5,258 nt of DNA from JAZKSG01 sp036626215 (GTDB lineage Archaea; Thermoplasmatota; E2; DHVEG-1): the NCBI GenBank assembly GCA_036626215.1, contig JAZKSG010000065.1:1-5258 (forward strand), read 5' to 3'. The translations under genes were made by a program, and so were the position numbers. This document shows positions 1-5,258 of the stretch, piece after piece (position 1 is the first letter of the stretch; each line of letters opens with the position of its first letter). The notes beneath the pieces are model-generated. The model had not been told where the DNA came from and ran no database searches. It worked only from the letters and a program-made list of their open reading frames with translations.

Positions 1-104
1 TGAGTCATTATGTTGAGTTTGCTTGTGTGATTCCGCTTGGTCAGCAGGCTGGTGTATATTCCGATAATGTGTATTATCATCTAAGGACGCAAATACATTC
101 ATAA
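1..104 (+). CDS. C-terminal fragment of an unidentified, possibly secreted beta-sandwich protein (5' end off the window)
   Basis: An open frame enters from the left edge (first full codon at 3) and runs 33 codons to a TAA at 102-104. The visible end contains a stretch like IPLGQQAGVYSDNVYY, with alternating hydrophobic residues and a G-x-Y-S-D-x-V pattern. Similar C-terminal strands are known in extracellular beta-sandwich domains of surface proteins and pilin/spore-coat-U-like proteins, but the piece is too short to assign a family. Its codons look somewhat richer in G and C than the following intergenic DNA, which supports real coding sequence. The next gene starts more than 430 nt downstream behind its own promoters, so no operon link is suggested. 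A chance open frame of this length is possible. Confidence 0.4.
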   Translation, partial: SHYVEFACVIPLGQQAGVYSDNVYYHLRTQIHS

Positions 105-181
105 AAAAATCAGATATTAAAAAATATGTTTTAAAGAAATAACAAATCCAAAATTGAAGGAATCTGTGATCAGGTGTAACA

Positions 182-331
182 ATGTCCCTCTATCTAATCA
201 TACAGCTTTCCAAAATATATTTAAAGAAAACGCAGTACAAAAGCCAAAAAAAAATTCTGTTAGATAAAAAATCACACATAAACCTAACTTTGAATCCGTT
301 GTATGTTGATCAAGAACATCAAAACATGTGA
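182..331 (+). CDS. Possible small ORF, 49 aa, hypothetical
   Basis: An ATG at 182 opens 49 codons ending in TGA at 329-331. An AGGTG (172-176) lies 5 nt before the ATG, a good match to the anti-Shine-Dalgarno of archaeal 16S rRNA. An in-frame stop at 167-169 fixes the 5' limit. The product would begin MSLYLIIQLSKIYLKK and be Lys/Gln/Leu-rich, with a short hydrophobic start but no real membrane segment. I do not recognise it. Much of the Lys content comes from A-tracts, as expected from non-coding AT-rich DNA, and no clear promoter precedes it. The stop codon coincides with the first three bases of the palindrome at 329-343. The ribosome-binding site is the main reason to list it. Confidence 0.2.
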   Translation: MSLYLIIQLSKIYLKKTQYKSQKKILLDKKSHINLTLNPLYVDQEHQNM

Positions 332-343
332 AACAGTGTTTCA
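329..343. promoter_or_regulatory. 15-bp palindrome, candidate regulator-binding site
   Basis: TGAAACA-G-TGTTTCA is a perfect inverted repeat with 7-base arms around one central base. It lies 35 nt upstream of the BRE/TATA element at 379-393. Two further dyads sit close to its left: ATGTT-N7-AACAT (303-319, containing TTGATCAA at 306-313) and ACATGT (324-329). The position upstream of the TATA box would suit an activator or an upstream operator. No regulator is encoded in the window, so its ligand and role are unknown. It could also be the stem of a hairpin at the end of the small ORF. Confidence 0.3.
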
Positions 344-378
344 GAAGCGATAAACATAAAAAAACAACATAAGTAGGC

Positions 379-393
379 GAAAAACTTATATAA
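379..393 (+). promoter_or_regulatory. Archaeal-type promoter P1 (BRE + TATA box)
   Basis: CGAAAA (379-384) followed by TTATATAA (386-393) matches the archaeal arrangement of a purine-rich B-recognition element directly upstream of a TATA box. By the usual spacing of about 25 nt, transcription would begin near 415-420, giving an argB leader of roughly 120 nt. This is the better of the two promoter candidates by BRE quality. Confidence 0.5.
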
Positions 394-433
394 TATCTAT
401 TACTACGACCTTTCTTAAAGAGACACTAGAACC

Positions 434-441
434 ATATATAA
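434..441 (+). promoter_or_regulatory. Second TATA-like element, promoter P2
   Basis: ATATATAA, 48 bp downstream of the first TATA box, is preceded by AGAACC, a weaker BRE match. A start about 25 nt further on would fall near 463-468, immediately ahead of the dyad at 469-488. A repressor bound to that dyad would then sit over the start region. P1 and P2 may be alternative starts for the arg operon, or one may be fortuitous in AT-rich DNA. Confidence 0.4.
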
Positions 442-463
442 AAGTTGAGACGGAGAAACGATA

Positions 464-497
464 AAAAAGTGTTAAATAAACTTAACACACGCTTTTT
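464..497 (+). promoter_or_regulatory. Leader dyad/hairpin ahead of argB (candidate operator or attenuator)
   Basis: GTGTTAA (469-475) and TTAACAC (482-488) form a perfect 7-base inverted repeat with a 6-nt centre. AAAAA (464-468) and TTTTT (493-497) can extend the stem across a 4-nt bulge. GTTAAA (471-476) could instead pair with TTTAAC (495-500), giving a mutually exclusive fold. A T7 tract follows at 516-522. As DNA this is a typical size for a dimeric repressor operator near the transcription start; as RNA it is a weak, AU-rich hairpin that could affect termination or argB translation. The leader has no arginine-rich peptide, so classical ribosome-stalling attenuation is not indicated. Confidence 0.4.
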
Positions 498-538
498 AAC
501 AGAACTACAATGAACTTTTTTTGGATAGTGAAAAAACT

Positions 539-1411
539 ATGGATAACAGAATAAATAATATTTTAGATAAAATCGAATTTAATACAAAAATAATTGTTAT
601 AAAATATGGCGGGAACGCCATGTTAGATGATAATTTAAAATCCTCTGTGGCAAAAGACATCGTTCAGCTTAAAAAAATTGGTTTATATCCTGTAGTTGTA
701 CATGGTGGCGGGCCAGCAGTGAGTAAGCAGATGGATAAAGAAAATATAAAGCCAGAGTTTGTACATGGTCAAAGGAAAACTGATGAAGAAACTCTGGAGA
801 TCGCGGAGATGGTTCTTTCCGGTAAAGTAAACAAGGATCTTGTACGACTTATCAATGAAAACAATGGTAAGGCCGTTGGAATTTCAGGTAAAGATGGAAA
901 ACTTGTGAAATCAAAGAAATGGAAAAAAGAGATGAATGTCAACGGAGAAGAAAAAAAGGTGGATCTTGGTAAAGTCGGTGAGGTATATAGTATCGATAAT
1001 ACTCTTTTGGAGACTCTTTTAGATGAAGAGTTTATACCAGTTATATCGCCTATATGCGCTGGGAAAGATGGGGGTGATTTTAATGTCAATGCAGATATTC
1101 TCGCTGGTGAAATCGCTTCGTCTCTAAAAGCAGATTCTTTGATTTATCTTACCAATGTAGATGGAATACATGAAAAAAACGATGACCCTGGTAGTCGTAT
1201 TGGAAGACTTTATGTAGATAAGGCTGAATCTTTGATTGGAGATGTTATAAAAGGCGGTATGATTCCTAAGGTGGAATCAGCTATAAAAGCAATTAGAGAG
1301 GGTGTAAAAACCGCTAAAGTTATTGATGGTACCAGACGTCATTCTCTAATTCAAAGCTTTGAAGAGAGTTATAACTCTGGTACAGTATTATATTCAGATG
1401 GAGGAAATTGA
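539..1411 (+). CDS. argB: Acetylglutamate kinase ArgB
   Basis: Phosphorylates N-acetyl-L-glutamate with ATP to give N-acetylglutamyl 5-phosphate, the second step of the acetylated arginine pathway (cytosolic). The 290-aa product is a full-length amino-acid-kinase fold. KYGGNAM (22-28) is the N-terminal phosphate-binding strand/loop, HGGGP (55-59) binds substrate, and NVNAD (182-186), LTNVDGI (204-210) and GGMIPKV (239-245) form the nucleotide/phosphate side. I chose the ATG at 539, with AGTGA (527-531) 7 nt upstream as ribosome-binding site; an in-frame TTG at 521 would add six residues but lies in the T7 tract. About 17 residues precede the first strand, and the motif is KYGGNAM rather than the KLGG form of the E. 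coli enzyme. In known families this goes with hexameric, arginine-inhibited kinases, so feedback inhibition is likely but inferred. First gene of the operon; argD follows after 7 nt. Confidence 0.97.
   Translation: MDNRINNILDKIEFNTKIIVIKYGGNAMLDDNLKSSVAKDIVQLKKIGLYPVVVHGGGPAVSKQMDKENIKPEFVHGQRKTDEETLEIAEMVLSGKVNKDLVRLINENNGKAVGISGKDGKLVKSKKWKKEMNVNGEEKKVDLGKVGEVYSIDNTLLETLLDEEFIPVISPICAGKDGGDFNVNADILAGEIASSLKADSLIYLTNVDGIHEKNDDPGSRIGRLYVDKAESLIGDVIKGGMIPKVESAIKAIREGVKTAKVIDGTRRHSLIQSFEESYNSGTVLYSDGGN
1400..1404 (+). promoter_or_regulatory. Ribosome-binding site of argD, inside the end of argB
   Basis: GGAGG lies within the last codons of argB, 14 nt before the argD ATG at 1419. That is longer than the usual 5-9 nt, but no better site is closer. 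The alternative in-frame ATG at 1398 overlaps this motif and so cannot use it, which favours 1419. Translation may partly depend on ribosomes finishing argB at 1411. Confidence 0.5.
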
Positions 1412-1418
1412 TATTATT

Positions 1419-2618
1419 ATGGATTTGAAGGAAGCTAAAGAGTTAGATTCGAAATATCATTTTCAGATATATGGCAGGATGCCTATTCTTTTAGAAAAAG
1501 GAAAAGGTTCCCGAGTTTGGGATTCAGATGGAAATGAATATATTGATGTTTTAGCTGGTATCGCAGTTAACAGTTTGGGTCATTGTCATCCAAATGTGGT
1601 CAATGCCGTTAAGGAACAGGTTGAAAAGCTGATGCATTGTACAAATATTTATTATATTGAGCCGCAAGTGAAACTTGAAAAAATTTTGCTTGATAACTGT
1701 GATATGGACAGAGCTTTGTTTGTTAATAGTGGTACTGAGGCTGTGGAATCCGCTATGAAATTAGCTAGGAAATGGGGTAATAAGAACGGTAAAGGTGGTG
1801 GAATAATTACTATGGAGGGTTCTTTCCATGGTAGAAGTTTGGCTTGTGTTTCCGCTACCGGTCAAAAAAAATATCGTAAAGGTTTTGGCCCTCTACCCAG
1901 TGGCTATAAAACTGTGGATTTTAATGATTTAGAAGCTGTTGAAGAAGCTATCGATGACTCTATTTGTGCTATAATGGTTGAACCTGTTCAAGGTGAAGGC
2001 GGTATAGTTCCCGCGGAAAAAGAATATCTTAAAGGTTTGAGAGAACTTTGTGATAAACACGATTTGTTGCTTATATTCGATGAAATACAGTGTGGAATGG
2101 GAAGAACTGGATATCTATTTGCTTACCAGGATTTTGATGTTGTGCCAGATATAATTACTATCGCTAAATCTCTTGGTGGAGGTTTCCCGATAGGTGCTCT
2201 TCTTGCTAAGGAAAAAGTCGCTTCTACATTTGAAAGCGGCGATCATGGAACTACGTTTGGTGGGAACCCTCTGGCAACAGCATCGGCCTATGCTTCTGTT
2301 TCTACATTGATAGACGAAAATCTTGCTGAAAAAGCTAGAGAGACAGGTAGCTATCTTATGGATGCTTTAAAGGAGAGAGCAAAAGAGAATGAGCATATAA
2401 ACGAAGTTCGAGGGAAAGGCCTCATGGTGGGTATAGTCCTTGATCAAGAAGGGAAAGACGTTGTACCTGCTATGATGCGACGTGGAGTCCTGTCTAACTG
2501 TACTGCTAAAAACGTGATTCGTTTTGTTCCTCCGTTAAATATATCTCGGGAGGATTTAGATACTGCTGTTGACGTATTAATGGAATCCATTGAAGAGGTG
2601 TTTTCTAATGACGAATGA
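1419..2618 (+). CDS. argD: Acetylornithine aminotransferase ArgD
   Basis: A PLP-dependent class III aminotransferase that converts N-acetylglutamate 5-semialdehyde plus glutamate to N2-acetylornithine plus 2-oxoglutarate. The 399-aa product is of normal family length. In order: LAGIAVNSLGHCHP (45-58) near the N-terminus; NSGTEAVE (103-110), the PLP-phosphate loop; FHGRS (136-140); EPVQGEGG (188-195); FDEIQCGMGRTG (220-231), whose Asp221 should contact the PLP ring nitrogen; Lys250 in IAKSLGGGFPIGA, the Schiff-base lysine; and HGTTFGGNPLA (277-287). All catalytic positions are present. I chose ATG 1419, which gives the typical N-terminus MDLKEAKELDSKYHFQIYGR; ATG 1398 or TTG 1359 would add residues that only re-read argB. 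Some family members also act in lysine biosynthesis (succinyl-DAP or LysW-type); position among argB, argC and argJ makes the arginine role primary. argC overlaps its last 11 nt. Confidence 0.96.
   Translation: MDLKEAKELDSKYHFQIYGRMPILLEKGKGSRVWDSDGNEYIDVLAGIAVNSLGHCHPNVVNAVKEQVEKLMHCTNIYYIEPQVKLEKILLDNCDMDRALFVNSGTEAVESAMKLARKWGNKNGKGGGIITMEGSFHGRSLACVSATGQKKYRKGFGPLPSGYKTVDFNDLEAVEEAIDDSICAIMVEPVQGEGGIVPAEKEYLKGLRELCDKHDLLLIFDEIQCGMGRTGYLFAYQDFDVVPDIITIAKSLGGGFPIGALLAKEKVASTFESGDHGTTFGGNPLATASAYASVSTLIDENLAEKARETGSYLMDALKERAKENEHINEVRGKGLMVGIVLDQEGKDVVPAMMRRGVLSNCTAKNVIRFVPPLNISREDLDTAVDVLMESIEEVFSNDE
2595..2600 (+). promoter_or_regulatory. Strong ribosome-binding site of argC
   Basis: GAGGTG inside the 3' end of argD is a six-base match to the anti-Shine-Dalgarno, 7 nt before ATG 2608. 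It is the clearest translation signal in the operon and fixes the argC start. Confidence 0.75.
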
Positions 2619-3642
2619 TGTTGGAATTGTTGGAGCCACAGGATATACAGGTTCCGAGCTTACTAGAATACTTGTACATCATGATGAGGTTAATCTTAGA
2701 TTGATTACTTCCAGGAGTTACGCTGGAAAAAAGATTTCTGATATTCATCCATATTTTGAAGGAATATGTGACATGGAGCTTTCAGAACATTCTTTGGATG
2801 ATGTTTTAGATCTTGATTTGGTTTTTTTGGCTCTTCCACATGGAGTCTCTATGGAGTTTATAAAAGAAATTGGTTTAGATGGACCAAAAATAGTGGATCT
2901 CTCTGGAGATTGTCGACTTGGAGATAAAGACACCTATGAACAATGGTATGGTAAAAAACATGTTTATTCGGAGGCTATCAAAAAGGCAGTTTATGGTCTT
3001 CCAGAGGTTTTCAGAGAAGATATTGTTGATGCTCAGTTGGTAGCTAACCCTGGCTGTTATCCTACTTCATCTATTCTGGCTTTGAATCCTGCTATCCAGA
3101 ATGGTTTGGTTGAACTATCAGGTATTTCTGTTGATTCCAAATCCGGTGTCACTGGCGCAGGAGCAAAACCCAATAAAACTACGCATTTCCCCCGAGCTAA
3201 CGAAGATTTCAGGGCATATAAAGCAGGTGTTCATCGCCATACTCCTGAGATGGAAGAAGTTTTATCCAATAAATCTGGTGAGGAAATCCAACTTTTATTC
3301 ACCCCTCATCTTATACCTTTGAATAGAGGAATTTTAACTACGGTTTATTGCAAAGCAGCTGACAAGGTTTCTGATGAAAAACTTATGGAGGTTTATAAGG
3401 AAACCTATAAGAAAGAGCCTTTTGTCAGAGTTAGAGATAAATCCCCTAACGTTCAAGCAGTTAGAGGATCCAACTACTGTGATGTATATCCAAAAATGAT
3501 AGAAAGAACCAAGCAGGTTATTCTAATATCTGCTATTGATAACCTTGTAAAAGGAGCTGCTGGTCAGGCTGTACAAAATATGAATATAATGATGGGTTTT
3601 GATGAAAAACAAGGGGTTTTACATATTCCTCTGTCGCCATAG
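2608..3642 (+). CDS. argC: N-acetyl-gamma-glutamyl-phosphate reductase ArgC
   Basis: Reduces N-acetylglutamyl 5-phosphate with NADPH to the semialdehyde, linking ArgB to ArgD. The 344-aa product is full length for the family. GATGYTGSEL (9-18) is the Rossmann dinucleotide-binding loop; ALPHG (75-79) and DLSGDCRL (97-104) follow in the same domain. Cys150 in NPGCYPT is the catalytic nucleophile, and SGVTGAG (179-185) and His209/His211 in HRHTPE complete the active site. FTPHLIPLNRGIL (231-243), GSNYCDVY (287-294) and DNLVKGAAGQAVQNMN (311-326) are conserved C-terminal blocks. GAGGTG (2595-2600), 7 nt before the ATG at 2608, decides the start; the TTG at 2590 has no such site. The 11-nt overlap with argD suggests coupled translation. 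The HRHTPE form and the GATGYTG loop mark the ArgC type rather than LysY or Asd, although LysY is a close relative. Confidence 0.97.
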   Translation: MTNDVGIVGATGYTGSELTRILVHHDEVNLRLITSRSYAGKKISDIHPYFEGICDMELSEHSLDDVLDLDLVFLALPHGVSMEFIKEIGLDGPKIVDLSGDCRLGDKDTYEQWYGKKHVYSEAIKKAVYGLPEVFREDIVDAQLVANPGCYPTSSILALNPAIQNGLVELSGISVDSKSGVTGAGAKPNKTTHFPRANEDFRAYKAGVHRHTPEMEEVLSNKSGEEIQLLFTPHLIPLNRGILTTVYCKAADKVSDEKLMEVYKETYKKEPFVRVRDKSPNVQAVRGSNYCDVYPKMIERTKQVILISAIDNLVKGAAGQAVQNMNIMMGFDEKQGVLHIPLSP

Positions 3643-3688
3643 ATTTATGATAAAAAGTTTAAATATTTTTAGGATGTGTGATTAAGTT
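3643..3688 (+). promoter_or_regulatory. argC-argJ gap with TATA-like element and weak hairpin
   Basis: This is the only sizeable gap in the operon (46 nt). TTTAAATA (3658-3665), preceded by an A-rich stretch (3652-3656), resembles a BRE/TATA pair. With usual spacing, transcription would start close to the argJ ATG, giving a nearly leaderless argJ message. TAAAAA (3651-3656) and TTTTTA (3666-3671) are also inverted repeats and end in a T5 run, so a weak pause or partial terminator is the alternative. GTGAT (3678-3682), 6 nt before ATG 3689, can serve as ribosome-binding site for read-through mRNA. Confidence 0.3.
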
Positions 3689-4897
3689 ATGCAGAAAAAT
3701 ATTACTGATGTAAAAGGTTTCAAAGTTAGAGGTTGCCATATAGGCATTAAATCCAAAAGAAGAGACTTAGCACTTATTGTTTCTGATGTCCCCGCTAGCG
3801 CTGCTGCAGTATATACAAAAAACAGAGTTCAGGCTCATCCTATCAAACTTACAAGGAAGCATCTTAAAGATGGTAAAGCACAGGCTATAATAGTTACCTC
3901 AGGGAACGCCAATGCCTGTAATGGTCCAGAAGGGATGGAAGGAGCAAGAAAAGCTGCGGAGACTCTATCGGACAAGCTTGGTATCCCTATAAACGATGTA
4001 ATTATTGCTTCTACAGGCATAATCGGAGAACCATTTCCAACCGACAAGGTTATTGAAGGAATAAAGAAAAATGTGAACGTATTATCAAATAGGAAGATAG
4101 CTGGAGATATGGCAGCCAATGCTATCATGACCACTGATACTTTTCAGAAAGAAGGATATCTTTCTTTTGAAATAGGTAGAAAAGAAGTACATATGGGAGG
4201 TATCGCCAAGGGATCAGGTATGATACACCCAAACATGGGTACTATGCTTTGTTTTATAGTCTCTGATGTTGATATCGAACCATCTCTTCTACAGGAGGCT
4301 TTATCAGAATCCGTTAAAAAAACGTTTAATATGATTAGTGTCGATGGAGATACCTCAACAAATGATATGGTGTCTGTATTATCGAACGGATTGGCAGAAA
4401 ACAAAAGGATAACAGAGAAAAATGAGGACTACAAAAAATTCAAAGATAAACTTGAAGAAATATGTAGATATCTTGCAAAAACCATCGTTTCTGATGGTGA
4501 AGGAGCAACCAAATTCATTGAATACAAAGTTGTAGGAGGGAGATCTGAAGAGGAAGCTATGCAGGTTGCAAGGACAATCTCAAATTCTAATCTGGTTAGA
4601 ACTGCATTATTCGGCCGAGATCCCAACTGGGGCAGAATAATTGCTGCAGCCGGTAGATCTGGAGTGGATGTAGATCAAAATAAGATAGACATCTATCTTG
4701 GATCTAACAGGAAATCTATGCAAGTGGCAGAAAAAGGAAACGCTGTAGATTTTAATCAAAAAAGATTGAAACTTATGCTGAAATCTTCTCAGCTTAAAGT
4801 CCTTTTAGATCTTAACCAAGGGGGATACGAAGCCACAGCCTGGGGATGTGACTTTTCATACGAGTACGTTAGGATCAACGCTGAATACCATTCATAA
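3689..4897 (+). CDS. argJ: Glutamate N-acetyltransferase / ornithine acetyltransferase ArgJ
   Basis: Transfers the acetyl group from N-acetylornithine to glutamate, producing ornithine and recycling N-acetylglutamate. Some members also use acetyl-CoA (EC 2.3.1.1); sequence alone does not settle this. The 402-aa product has family-typical length. Ntn-type self-cleavage should occur before Thr185 in PNMGTMLCF, giving an alpha chain of about 184 and a beta chain of about 218 residues; Thr185 becomes the N-terminal nucleophile. Gly rather than the commoner Ala precedes it. STGIIG (108-113) supplies the Thr109-Gly110 oxyanion hole; KGSGMI (174-179), DGDTSTND (219-226), DGEGATKF (269-276) and GRDPNWGRI (309-317) are conserved. 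The C-terminus RINAEYHS is intact and typical. The in-frame TAA at 3683-3685 rules out a longer start. No argA or argE lies in the window, fitting the cyclic pathway. Confidence 0.97.
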   Translation: MQKNITDVKGFKVRGCHIGIKSKRRDLALIVSDVPASAAAVYTKNRVQAHPIKLTRKHLKDGKAQAIIVTSGNANACNGPEGMEGARKAAETLSDKLGIPINDVIIASTGIIGEPFPTDKVIEGIKKNVNVLSNRKIAGDMAANAIMTTDTFQKEGYLSFEIGRKEVHMGGIAKGSGMIHPNMGTMLCFIVSDVDIEPSLLQEALSESVKKTFNMISVDGDTSTNDMVSVLSNGLAENKRITEKNEDYKKFKDKLEEICRYLAKTIVSDGEGATKFIEYKVVGGRSEEEAMQVARTISNSNLVRTALFGRDPNWGRIIAAAGRSGVDVDQNKIDIYLGSNRKSMQVAEKGNAVDFNQKRLKLMLKSSQLKVLLDLNQGGYEATAWGCDFSYEYVRINAEYHS

Positions 4898-4930
4898 AAG
4901 AGAAGGAGAAAATTAATCCTCTTTTTTATG
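4893..4930. terminator. Probable bidirectional terminator between argJ and the ATP-cone gene
   Basis: CATAAAAGAG (4893-4902) is matched by CTCTTTTTTATG (4919-4930), an inverted repeat interrupted only by two extra T; AGGA (4904-4907) and TCCT (4917-4920) offer an alternative inner pairing. The + strand then has T6 (4922-4927) and T8 (4931-4938 and 4953-4960) runs, and the - strand has T4 runs beyond the ATP-cone stop. Convergent genes only 15 nt apart need stops in both directions, and archaeal termination relies mainly on such T-runs. The + strand runs lie inside the Lys codons of the opposite gene. Confidence 0.5.
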
Positions 4931-5167
4931 TTTTTTTTCGTATTCCACCCAGTTTTTTTTGATATCTGGATGTTTTTCTCCTAACTTTTCAAATATAATT
5001 TTTTTTATCTCCTCAGTATCTATTTCTTCCCCTGTTTCTCCTTCTATATAGACTGCTATTTTACGGGCTGAATCTGGTTTGGCACCAGCTTTCAGAGTGC
5101 TTACCACGATTTTTTCAGGTATAAAATCTTCTTTTCGTTTATCCTTTTTAATTACTTTTTTAACCAT
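4913..5167 (-). CDS. Stand-alone ATP-cone domain protein, 84 aa
   Basis: The whole protein is one ATP-cone-like module, the nucleotide-binding regulatory domain best known at the N-terminus of ribonucleotide reductases and in NrdR. Family features seen: VIKKDKRKEDF (5-15), PEKIV (17-21), LKAGA (25-29) with Ala34, TEEI (51-54) and NWVEY (72-76). It lacks the N-terminal zinc-ribbon cysteines of NrdR, in fact any Cys, and has no reductase domain, so it is neither protein. Small single-domain ATP-cone proteins are known in archaea, with no settled function; nucleotide sensing is an inference. The usual Gly after the KD/RD of the first hairpin is Lys here (position 10), which might alter nucleotide binding. 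The product is very Lys/Glu-rich. ATG at 5167 has no Shine-Dalgarno, matching a leaderless message. It converges on argJ, so it is not part of the arg operon. Confidence 0.85.
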   Translation of the reverse strand: MVKKVIKKDKRKEDFIPEKIVVSTLKAGAKPDSARKIAVYIEGETGEEIDTEEIKKIIFEKLGEKHPDIKKNWVEYEKKHKKED

Positions 5168-5190
5168 TATTTGATAGTATACATAGTTGT

Positions 5191-5258
<68 letters not shown>

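Larger units (their letters stand above)
105..538. other. AT-rich upstream/intergenic region of the arg operon
   Basis: This 434-nt stretch has no recognisable conserved gene, tRNA or CRISPR repeat. It holds a weak 49-codon ORF (182-331), an imperfect direct repeat (121-139 and 212-229, sharing TTTAAAGAAA exactly 90 nt apart), a cluster of palindromes (303-343), two TATA-like elements (386-393 and 434-441), and a dyad symmetry (469-488) with a T7 tract at 516-522. The features near its right end are most simply read as control elements for argB. The left part (105-300) shows nothing convincing beyond A-rich tracts and the small ORF. Confidence 0.6.

Noticed and set aside
121..229. Imperfect repeat AAAATATGTTTTAAAGAAA / AAAATATATTTAAAGAAA as a mobile-element or CRISPR trace
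   Set aside because: There are only two low-complexity copies, with no third unit, no terminal inverted repeats and no transposase.
201..425. A - strand frame without stops for 75 codons in the upstream region
   Set aside because: It has no ATG; the only usable start is a GTG giving about 25 codons, with no ribosome-binding site or recognisable protein.
521..538. TTG at 521 as argB start
   Set aside because: It adds six residues from the T7 tract, and the AGTGA site at 527-531 would lie inside the gene; ATG 539 fits this site and the family N-terminus.
510..554. A 14-codon ATG-initiated ORF overlapping the argB start, considered as a leader peptide
   Set aside because: It has no arginine codons and no clear ribosome-binding site, and is no longer than chance in this region.
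769..1089. Antisense open frame inside argB (similar ones inside argC and argJ)
   Set aside because: These follow the codon pattern of the sense genes, give low-complexity Ser/Phe/Pro-rich products, and the sense genes are certain.
3101..3322. Second-frame + strand ORF inside argC
   Set aside because: It lies wholly within the conserved catalytic region of argC and has no ribosome-binding site or family resemblance.
539..4897. LysW-type lysine or bifunctional lysine/arginine cluster
   Set aside because: There is no LysW carrier or LysX ligase gene, and ArgJ, which acts on acetylated intermediates, is present, so the acetyl-based arginine pathway is the better reading.

Overview
This window is a contig end carrying a compact arginine-biosynthesis operon on the + strand, argB-argD-argC-argJ (about 539-4897). 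It is followed by a convergent small gene for a stand-alone ATP-cone protein (4913-5167, - strand) and then a 53-base run of G (5206-5258) that is almost certainly a sequencing or assembly artefact. The DNA is visibly AT-rich and the proteins are rich in Lys, Glu and Asp. Upstream of argB there are TATA-box/BRE-like elements rather than bacterial -35/-10 boxes. Shine-Dalgarno sites of the AGGTG/GAGGTG/GTGAT type precede several genes, and the ATP-cone gene looks leaderless. Together these suggest an archaeon, probably a methanogen-like or other euryarchaeal lineage; this is an inference and no rRNA or marker gene confirms it.

Layout. Positions 1-104 hold the last 33 codons of a gene cut by the left edge, possibly a secreted beta-sandwich protein. 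Positions 105-538 are an AT-rich upstream region. It holds one weakly supported 49-codon ORF (182-331, with a good ribosome-binding site), a cluster of short palindromes (303-343), two TATA-like promoters (379-393 and 434-441), and a dyad/hairpin (464-497) followed by a T7 tract just before argB. The four arg genes then follow closely: 7 nt between argB and argD, an 11-nt overlap of argD and argC, and 46 nt between argC and argJ. That last gap contains a second possible promoter. argJ and the ATP-cone gene converge across 15 nt containing an inverted repeat with T-runs in both directions, a likely shared terminator.

Function. ArgJ transfers the acetyl group of N-acetylornithine to glutamate. 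ArgB phosphorylates N-acetylglutamate, ArgC reduces the acyl phosphate to the semialdehyde, and ArgD transaminates it to N-acetylornithine, which returns to ArgJ. The window therefore encodes the whole acetylated (cyclic) half of the pathway from glutamate to ornithine; the ornithine-to-arginine genes (argF, argG, argH) are not here. All four enzymes look intact, with their catalytic residues present. I found no undescribed biological system. The most informative non-routine signals are the regulatory architecture ahead of argB, the gene order (a circular permutation of the argC-J-B-D order), and the stand-alone ATP-cone gene.
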